A stretch of 11,613 bases of DNA from Fluviibacter sp048859965. GTDB lineage: Bacteria > Pseudomonadota > Gammaproteobacteria > Burkholderiales > Rhodocyclaceae. Position 1 is the stretch's first letter. Each line of letters opens with the position of its first letter. Below the pieces are notes generated by a model that made no database searches, was not told where the DNA came from, and was given only the letters and a program-made list of their open reading frames with translations. Positions 6,519-11,613 of this stretch are shown piece after piece. The position numbers were made by a program, and so were the translations under genes. Location of the stretch: positions 1 through 11,613 of the forward strand of contig JBLIZO010000039.1 of assembly GCA_048859965.1 (NCBI GenBank). The letters run 5' to 3'.

Positions 6519-7319
6519 TTAGCGCAGATCGCCTGCAATGGCCTGTGAGACGGCCAACGCCACCGGGCCTGCCGTTTCGGTTCGGAATACACGCGGCCCC
6601 AACCGAAAGCATAGAAAGCCTGCTGCCTTGGCGGCATCAAGCTCTTCGGGCGCGAAGCCCCCCTCCGGCCCGATCAGGATCGTCAAATCGGTCAAACCCT
6701 GCTGTCGCTCCAACCACACCGGATAACTCTCGATTGCATCCGGATCGAGCATGACCCGCACACCGCTGGCCGGTTCACGCAAAGCCTCGGACAGCGTGCA
6801 CACCGGCTGCAGCGCGGGTAGACGATTGAGGCCGCACTGTTCGGCAGCGGCTTCAATCACCCCCTGCCAGTGCGCATGGCGCTTCTCGGCACGGGTGTGA
6901 TCGAGTTTCGTCACACAACGGCGGGTTTCCACCGGCACGCACCGGTACACCCCCAACTCTACCGATTTCTGCCAGGTAAAGTCCATGCGTTCAGCAGCCG
7001 ACACGCCCTGCCACAAGGTAATTCGCAACGGGCTGGCGCGATCATCGGGCTCAAAGGCATTCAGCAGTACCTGCACCGCCCGCTGTTTGCTGGCGCGTGA
7101 CTGCTTGCCTTCGCGTTTGACCTTGGGGACCGCAGGTTCGTCGGCCGCCTGCACCTGCAAAACACCCGCATAAGCGCCGCCTTCACCATTGAACAACACC
7201 AGCGGGTCACCCGCCTGTAAACGCAACACCCGCACGGCGTGGTTCGCCACCGCTTCCGGTAGCGTCACACAATCGCCGACGGCTAATGCCTGAGAAACAT
7301 AAAACCGTGGAATCACCAT
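6519..7319 (-). CDS. rsmE: 16S rRNA (uracil-1498-N3)-methyltransferase
   Basis: Methylates N3 of U1498 in 16S rRNA using S-adenosylmethionine; a SPOUT-class trefoil-knot enzyme. The 266-residue protein has the family marks in order: N-terminal PUA-like region with HAVRVLRLQAGD (27-38), KSVELGV (118-124), EAAAEQCG (156-163), the knot motif IGPEGGF (216-222) and LGPRVFRTETAGP (240-252). It is about 20 residues longer than E. coli RsmE. The excess sits near residues 60-81 as a basic, lysine/arginine-rich stretch (KVKREGKQSRASKQR) between strands of the RNA-binding domain. The start is seven bases after mtnA ends, with only a weak ribosome site, suggesting coupling to mtnA. Confidence 0.95.
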   Translation of the reverse strand: MVIPRFYVSQALAVGDCVTLPEAVANHAVRVLRLQAGDPLVLFNGEGGAYAGVLQVQAADEPAVPKVKREGKQSRASKQRAVQVLLNAFEPDDRASPLRITLWQGVSAAERMDFTWQKSVELGVYRCVPVETRRCVTKLDHTRAEKRHAHWQGVIEAAAEQCGLNRLPALQPVCTLSEALREPASGVRVMLDPDAIESYPVWLERQQGLTDLTILIGPEGGFAPEELDAAKAAGFLCFRLGPRVFRTETAGPVALAVSQAIAGDLR

Positions 7320-7326
7320 GACGCCA

Positions 7327-8391
7327 TCACGATAGGCATATCTGACGGATCTTGGCAGCGTCCGGGCGCATGATCACGCCGCGCTCGGTGATAATCCCCG
7401 TCACAAGCTCGGCTGGCGTCACATCAAATGAGGGGTTGCGCACAGCAACGCCGGTGGGCGCCCAGACTTGTTCGCCATAGCCTGTCACTTCTGCAGGCGC
7501 ACGCTCTTCAATGGGAATATCGGCGCCCGATGTGATCGTCAGGTCGATAGTCGATAATGGACAGGCCACATAGAAGGGTATCTGGTGCCGATGCGCCAAA
7601 ACGGCCACCATATACGTGCCGATCTTGTTGGCCACATCGCCATTGGCGGCCACTCGGTCCGTGCCGACAATCACGCCATCAATTTCTCCATGCGCCATCA
7701 GATGGCCCGACATGTTGTCGGTAATCAGCGTCACGGGAATCTGGTCTTGCATCAGCTCCCATGCCGTTAAGCGGGCACCCTGCAGGAAAGGCCGGGTTTC
7801 ATCGGCAAAAACTGCTAACCGCTTACCCGACGCCACCGCCGAACGAATCACGCCAAGCGCCGTACCGTGGCCCGCCGTTGCCAAGGCACCGGCGTTACAG
7901 TGCGTCAGAATGCGGTCACCATCGTGCAACAATTCGGCGCCGAATTGTCCCAATGTTTGATTGATCTGTATATCTTCCTGGTACACCCGATGCGCCTCGG
8001 TCAGCAGTTGTTCTGCCATGGCCCTGGCATCAGCTTCGGGATGCGCTTCATACAAAGCACGCATCCGTTCCAATGCCCAGAACAGATTGACCGCCGTCGG
8101 TCGGCTTGCTGCCAGCACCACGAAGGCTGCTTCCAGCGCACGCCGTTGCGTTTCGGCGGGCTGATCCCGCAAGCGCCATGCCTCCAGCGCGACGCCATAA
8201 GCGGCTGCCACGCCAATCGCCGGCGCGCCGCGAATCACCATATCCCGAATCGATGCGGCAACCTCGGCGGCAGACGCATGCGACACATAATCAAACTGGT
8301 GCGGCAACCGCCGTTGATCGATCATCTCCAACCGATCATCCACCCAGCGCAAAGTTTCAACGAGATTTTTCAACTCAACGACCCTGTCCAT
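7327..8391 (-). CDS. mtnA: S-methyl-5-thioribose-1-phosphate isomerase
   Basis: Isomerises 5-methylthioribose 1-phosphate to 5-methylthioribulose 1-phosphate in methionine salvage; related enzymes also act on 5-deoxyribose 1-phosphate. The 354 residues carry the family motifs: RGAPAIG (54-60), THCNAGALATAG with the catalytic Cys165, ADETRP (196-201), GTDR with the catalytic Asp245, NGDVANKIGTY (250-260), and NPSFDVTP (319-326). Length and C-terminus are normal, which separates it from the eIF2B-like relatives. The ATG at 8391 lies inside the end of the upstream aldolase gene (17-bp overlap), so translational coupling is likely. None of mtnP, mtnN or mtnK is visible to supply its substrate, nor mtnC or mtnD downstream of it in the classical pathway. 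Confidence 0.96.
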   Translation of the reverse strand: MDRVVELKNLVETLRWVDDRLEMIDQRRLPHQFDYVSHASAAEVAASIRDMVIRGAPAIGVAAAYGVALEAWRLRDQPAETQRRALEAAFVVLAASRPTAVNLFWALERMRALYEAHPEADARAMAEQLLTEAHRVYQEDIQINQTLGQFGAELLHDGDRILTHCNAGALATAGHGTALGVIRSAVASGKRLAVFADETRPFLQGARLTAWELMQDQIPVTLITDNMSGHLMAHGEIDGVIVGTDRVAANGDVANKIGTYMVAVLAHRHQIPFYVACPLSTIDLTITSGADIPIEERAPAEVTGYGEQVWAPTGVAVRNPSFDVTPAELVTGIITERGVIMRPDAAKIRQICLS

Positions 8392-9022
8392 AGGTTTTAA
8401 ACCGTTCCATCACCGCAGCCATCTCATCCTGATTCAACAGAACAGGCGTTCCGGCATTCAGTGCCAGCAAATACTGTTCGGCCAGCGATTCGACTTCGAC
8501 CGCCAGCGACAATGCGCGCGCGAGGTCGGCACCGACCGCGATCACGCCATGGTTGGCCAGCAGACAAGCGCTACGATCCTGCAGTGCCGTCAGCGCACCA
8601 TCCGACAGGGCCTGGGAGCCAAACAGCGCATACGGGGCACAGCGGATATCGTCGCCGCCGGCCAGCGCAACCATATAGTGAAACGGTGGAATGCCCTGCC
8701 GCAGACAGGCCAACGCCGTCGCATGGGTCGAATGGGTATGAATCACGGCACCGACTTCCGGTCGCGCCGCCAGAATGTCCCGGTGAAAACGCCACTCGCT
8801 GGAGGGAACCCCCGCACCGATGACCTCCCCCGCCATCGACAAACGCACCATGCCCTCAGGGGCGCAGTCGGTCGGCAGCCGACCCGAGGGCGTAATCAGA
8901 AAGTCAGCGCCACAGCGCACCGAGCAATTACCCGACGCGCCCCGGTTCAACCCACGCTCACCCAGCTGAACGGCGGTGTTGCACAACTGCTGGCGTAGGC
9001 CGTCTTCCCGGTCAAACGTCAT
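8375..9022 (-). CDS. Class II aldolase, FucA-like; probable Ald2 of the DHAP shunt
   Basis: Class II (zinc) aldolase of 215 residues, close in layout to L-fuculose-1-phosphate aldolase. Visible: SGNCS (30-34), SSEWRFH with Glu76, the metal ligands in HTHSTH (His95, His97) and NHG (His158), HYM with Tyr116, and KTYG near the C-terminus with Tyr211. These correspond to FucA Glu73, His92, His94, His155, Tyr113 and Tyr209. Such an enzyme splits a ketose 1-phosphate into DHAP and an aldehyde. The overlapping mtnA suggests that the substrate is methylthioribulose or 5-deoxyribulose 1-phosphate, as for Ald2 of Rhodospirillum rubrum and pathogenic E. coli. MtnB dehydratase belongs to the same superfamily and is the main alternative; true fuculose use is another. 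The ATG at 9022 has no clear ribosome site. Confidence 0.85.
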   Translation of the reverse strand: MTFDREDGLRQQLCNTAVQLGERGLNRGASGNCSVRCGADFLITPSGRLPTDCAPEGMVRLSMAGEVIGAGVPSSEWRFHRDILAARPEVGAVIHTHSTHATALACLRQGIPPFHYMVALAGGDDIRCAPYALFGSQALSDGALTALQDRSACLLANHGVIAVGADLARALSLAVEVESLAEQYLLALNAGTPVLLNQDEMAAVMERFKTYGQGR

Positions 9023-9115
9023 ATTGTTGGGGGATAAATCGTTTCATACGCGGCGCAACCCTGTTCAAAGCCATTACAATTCCAAAGAAGTACATTCTAT
9101 ACGTCCGGATTCATC
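9023..9115. promoter_or_regulatory. Divergent promoter region between the aldolase operon and fbp
   Basis: A 93-bp gap must hold promoters for both the five-gene minus-strand run and fbp. A weak + strand candidate is TTACAA (9074-9079), 17 bases, CTATAC (9097-9102). I find no convincing minus-strand pair and no palindrome. Neither flanking start has a strong ribosome site. Confidence 0.35.
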
Positions 9116-10114
9116 ATGCGCATTCCCTTATCCCGTTTTCTGATCGAACAGCAACGCACGCACAATAACCTGGACCCGAACCTGCGCTTGCTGATCGAAG
9201 TGGTCGCCCGCGCCTGCAAAGCCATCGCCATCGCCATCGGCAAGGGCAATCTTGGCGACGCCATGGGCACGGCCGGCACCGACAACGTGCAGGGCGAAGT
9301 GCAAAAGAAACTGGACGTCATCTCCAACGAGATTCTGCTCGACGCCAACGAATGGGGCGGTCACCTCGCCGCCATGGCCTCGGAAGAGATGGATCTGCCC
9401 TTCTGTATCCCGAACCGCTATCCGAAGGGCGAATATCTGCTCGTCTTCGACCCGCTCGATGGCTCCTCCAATATTGATGTGAACATTTCGGTCGGCACGA
9501 TCTTCTCGGTGCTCAAAGCGCCCGAAGGCATCGATTGCGCCAATGGCGACGCCTTCCTGCAAAAAGGCTGCACACAGGTCGCCGCCGGTTACGCTGTCTA
9601 TGGCCCGAATACTCAACTGGTACTCACCTTCGGCCACGGCACACACGTCTTTACGCTGGATCGCGAAGTTGGCACCTTCCGCCTGACCCAGGAAAACCTC
9701 AAGGTACCCGAAGACACCCGCGAGTTCGCCATCAATATGTCGAACCAACGCCACTGGGAAGCGCCCGTGCAGCGTTACGTCGCTGAAATGCTGGCAGGTA
9801 AAACCGGACCGCGCGGCGAAGACTTCAATATGCGCTGGGTCGCCTCGATGGTGGCCGACGTACACCGCATCCTCTCGCGCGGCGGCATCTTCATGTATCC
9901 AATGGACGCCAAAGTCGCCAAACAGGGCGGCAAGTTGCGCCTATTGTACGAAGCCAATCCGATGGCGTTTCTGGTCGAGCAGGCCGGCGGCGCCGCCACC
10001 ACCGGCCGCGAACGCATTCTCGATCTGCAACCGACTACCCTGCACCAGCGCGTACCGGTCATCCTGGGCTCGAAGAATGAAGTCGAGCGTGTCACTGAGT
10101 ATCACAAAGGCTAA
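9116..10114 (+). CDS. fbp: Fructose-1,6-bisphosphatase, class I
   Basis: Hydrolyses fructose 1,6-bisphosphate to fructose 6-phosphate, the committed gluconeogenic step (also used in the Calvin cycle). The 332-residue length is normal. Seen in order: MASEEMD with the metal-binding Glu90/Glu91, FDPLDGSSNIDVNISVGT (111-128) with metal ligands Asp112 and Asp115, RGGIFMYPMDAK (255-266), and GKLRLLYEANPMAFLVEQAG (272-291) with the substrate and metal residue Glu279. The active site looks complete. The ATG at 9116 gives the expected N-terminus MRIPLSRFLIEQQR but has only a weak ribosome site. It is transcribed away from the aldolase-mtnA run and toward tkt. No RuBisCO or phosphoribulokinase gene is visible, so a Calvin role cannot be argued. 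Confidence 0.97.
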   Translation: MRIPLSRFLIEQQRTHNNLDPNLRLLIEVVARACKAIAIAIGKGNLGDAMGTAGTDNVQGEVQKKLDVISNEILLDANEWGGHLAAMASEEMDLPFCIPNRYPKGEYLLVFDPLDGSSNIDVNISVGTIFSVLKAPEGIDCANGDAFLQKGCTQVAAGYAVYGPNTQLVLTFGHGTHVFTLDREVGTFRLTQENLKVPEDTREFAINMSNQRHWEAPVQRYVAEMLAGKTGPRGEDFNMRWVASMVADVHRILSRGGIFMYPMDAKVAKQGGKLRLLYEANPMAFLVEQAGGAATTGRERILDLQPTTLHQRVPVILGSKNEVERVTEYHKG

Positions 10115-10152
10115 CTTGCCGTAGGTTTCTGACGGCTTGCACTCGGCAGCAC

Positions 10153-10212
10153 GCGGGGCAAGCCCGGCTCTCATAGCGCAAGCGCTCGAAATCGAGCCAA
10201 ACTTGACCCCGC
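10153..10212. repeat. Imperfect inverted repeat A in the fbp-tkt gap
   Basis: Outer arms GCGGGGCAAG (10153-10162) and CTTGACCCCGC (10202-10212, one bulged A) pair. Inside them GGCTC (10166-10170) pairs with GAGCC (10194-10198), and AGCGC-AA-GCGCT (10175-10186) forms a compact tip. The nested order fits a single branched or bulged RNA hairpin. No U-tract follows, so it is not a standard terminator of fbp. Confidence 0.6.
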
Positions 10213-10263
10213 ATACCGCCTTGAATTGCAACGGGTTTTGAGACAAAAAAACCGAAGATCGCG

Positions 10264-10347
10264 CAGGGTGAGCCCTGATCCAAAGGTTAGCCCGATTTCC
10301 GACGCTTTTCGTAGTCGATGAGGGCACCTTTGGTCAGGGCTCACCTG
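10264..10347. repeat. Long imperfect inverted repeat B in the fbp-tkt gap
   Basis: Arms 10264-10287 and 10326-10347 pair over about 22 bp with two single-base bulges (shared core GTGAGCCCTGA then CCAAAGGT). After a TA bulge the pairing continues inward with GCCC (10290-10293) against GGGC (10322-10325), and a small CGAC/GTCG hairpin forms the tip. No target-site duplication, integron site motif or T-run is seen. It could be a small non-autonomous repeat, a structured RNA or a regulatory hairpin; I cannot decide. Confidence 0.7.
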
Positions 10348-10417
10348 AACTGTTGGCGCTAATTAACCAGCTTCAAAGGACTTTTGGATTTTGCAACAAG
10401 AGCGCGACCCCATTCCT

Positions 10418-10446
10418 TTGCAGGGGAGCGGGTTTTAGCCGATAAT
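10418..10446 (+). promoter_or_regulatory. Candidate sigma-70 promoter for tkt
   Basis: TTGCAG (10418-10423), a 17-base spacer and GATAAT (10441-10446). The -10 matches consensus at five of six positions; the -35 matches only at its TTG. Transcription would begin about 18-20 bases before the GTG start codon, giving a very short leader without a clear Shine-Dalgarno site. Inverted repeats A and B would then lie upstream of the transcript. Confidence 0.45.
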
Positions 10447-10470
10447 TGCGTCTTTTGCCGGGCCTTTGTC

Positions 10471-11613
10471 GTGTCTTCACTGTCTGCCGCCAACACACCC
10501 TCCCGTCCTGCCCGCCCCGCACCCGCCGCGCCGGCCTATAACGAACTCACCGGCGCCATTCGCGCCCTGGCCATGGATGCCGTCCAGCAGGCCAACTCCG
10601 GCCACCCCGGCATGCCGCTCGGCATGGCCGAAATTGCCGAAGTGCTCTGGCGCCAGCACCTCAGCCACAATCCGGCAAACCCCGCTTGGCCCAATCGCGA
10701 CCGCTTCGTGCTGTCGAACGGCCACGGCTCGATGCTGCTCTATGCCCTGCTCCACCTGAGCGGCTACGACCTCACCATCGAAGACCTCAAACAATTCCGT
10801 CAGCTGCATAGCCGCACACCGGGTCACCCGGAATATGGCTACACCGCTGGCGTAGAAACCACCACCGGCCCACTGGGCCAAGGCATTGCCAACGCCGTGG
10901 GCATGGCCATCAACGAAAAACTGCTGGCCGCCGAATTCAATCGCGATGGCCATACCATCGTTGATCACCACACCTATGCCTTCATGGGCGATGGTTGCCT
11001 CATGGAAGGTGTATCGCACGAAGCCTGCTCACTGGCTGGTACGCTGGGTCTGGGCAAACTGATCGCTTTCTGGGACGACAATGGCATCTCCATTGATGGC
11101 CAGGTTGAAGGCTGGTTCACCGACGATACACCGGGTCGCTTTGCTGCTTATGGCTGGCAGGTGATTCCAAACGTGAATGGTCACGATGCCGCTGCGCTGG
11201 ATGCTGCCATCAAGGCCGCCAAAGCTGATACATCTCGCCCAACGCTGATTTGCTGCCGCACCGCGATCGGTATGGGGTCGCCGAACAAAGCCAACAGCGC
11301 CGACGTGCACGGCTCGCCGCTAGGTGCCGACGAAATCGCTGCGACGCGTGCCGCCATCGGCTGGACACACGCTGCGTTTGAAATCCCGGCCGACGTCTAC
11401 GCTGCCTGGAACGCCCGTGCTGCGGGTGCCGAACGTGAAGACGCCTGGGACAAAATCTTTGCTGCTTATAGCAAGGCCTTCCCGGCAGAAGCGGCCGAGT
11501 TCACCCGCCGCCTGTCTGGCGCACTGCCGGCCAACTGGTCGAAGACTGCGCAAAACTTCATTGCCGCAACACAGGCTAAGGCCGAAACCGTTGCGACGCG
11601 TAAAGCCTCGCAA
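10471..11613 (+). CDS. tkt: Transketolase (3' end outside window)
   Basis: Thiamine diphosphate enzyme that moves two-carbon units between sugar phosphates in the pentose phosphate pathway. The first 381 codons are visible, covering the diphosphate-binding domain. Motifs: ANSGHPGMPLG with His45, SNGHGSM with His85, TPGHPEYG with His119, TTGPLGQG (131-138), GDGCLMEG (173-180) with Asp174 and Glu179, and DDNGISIDG with Asn204. All are shifted by 19 from the E. coli numbering (His26, His66, His100, Asp155, Glu160, Asn185) because of an N-terminal extension rich in Ala and Pro (about 3-21). The start is taken as GTG at 10471: the next in-frame ATG (10573) lies inside the conserved ALAMDAVQQANSGHPG region. 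No strong ribosome site precedes it. A promoter candidate lies 25 bp upstream. Confidence 0.95.
   Translation, partial: MSSLSAANTPSRPARPAPAAPAYNELTGAIRALAMDAVQQANSGHPGMPLGMAEIAEVLWRQHLSHNPANPAWPNRDRFVLSNGHGSMLLYALLHLSGYDLTIEDLKQFRQLHSRTPGHPEYGYTAGVETTTGPLGQGIANAVGMAINEKLLAAEFNRDGHTIVDHHTYAFMGDGCLMEGVSHEACSLAGTLGLGKLIAFWDDNGISIDGQVEGWFTDDTPGRFAAYGWQVIPNVNGHDAAALDAAIKAAKADTSRPTLICCRTAIGMGSPNKANSADVHGSPLGADEIAATRAAIGWTHAAFEIPADVYAAWNARAAGAEREDAWDKIFAAYSKAFPAEAAEFTRRLSGALPANWSKTAQNFIAATQAKAETVATRKASQ

Noticed and set aside
8375..9022. Calling the aldolase MtnB (methylthioribulose-1-phosphate dehydratase)
   Set aside because: Residues such as SSEWRFH, HYM and the C-terminal KTYG follow the FucA pattern and not that of MtnB; kept as an alternative only.
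10092..10327. Minus-strand reading frames in the fbp-tkt gap
   Set aside because: They show no recognisable domain or ribosome site, partly overlap the fbp 3' end in antisense, and cross the inverted repeats.
10264..10347. Integron attC site or MITE
   Set aside because: No paired RYYYAAC and GTTRRRY core sites bound it and no target-site duplication flanks it; copy number cannot be tested here.
10466..10759. Plus-strand ATG reading frame at the start of tkt
   Set aside because: It is out of phase with the transketolase frame, which carries all the conserved motifs from the GTG at 10471.

Overview
The window looks like a piece of a betaproteobacterial chromosome. The grounds are a pyruvate dehydrogenase E3 that carries its own N-terminal lipoyl domain, a lysine/alanine-repeat histone H1-like gene, a fused kinase-plus-acetyltransferase ArgA beside yggX, and moderately GC-rich codon use. 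The genus cannot be fixed from sequence alone. Almost every base belongs to a recognisable housekeeping gene. I see no phage, insertion sequence, CRISPR array, tRNA or rRNA.

Layout. (1) 1-3342, + strand: the end of a pyruvate dehydrogenase operon. A 5'-truncated aceF (E2) is followed 11 bp later by lpdA (E3), closed by a strong hairpin terminator. (2) 3368-3820, - strand: a 150-residue H1-like nucleoid protein built from PAAKK/VAAKK units and encoded by a nearly perfect 60-bp DNA tandem repeat. Its AT-rich upstream region holds two palindromes. (3) 4078-4761, + strand: rpiA, with its own terminator. (4) 9022 down to 4842, - strand: a compact five-gene run, class II aldolase (Ald2/FucA-like), mtnA, rsmE, argA, yggX. 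(5) 9116-11613, + strand: fbp, then a 356-bp non-coding gap with two large imperfect inverted repeats, then a GTG-started transketolase gene that runs off the window.

How they fit together. The theme is central carbon metabolism: pyruvate to acetyl-CoA (aceF, lpdA), pentose phosphate interconversion (rpiA, tkt) and gluconeogenesis (fbp). The aldolase-mtnA pair resembles the DHAP shunt that salvages methylthioadenosine or 5'-deoxyadenosine. Such a shunt would return DHAP to the sugar-phosphate pool that the divergently transcribed fbp serves.

The most unusual points are: an exact 113-bp repeat shared between the aceF linker and the lpdA linker, which points to recent exchange of lipoyl-domain DNA between E2 and E3; the 60-bp repeat ladder in the histone-like gene; the aldolase-mtnA pair; and the structured fbp-tkt intergenic region. 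Nothing here is clearly a wholly new system.
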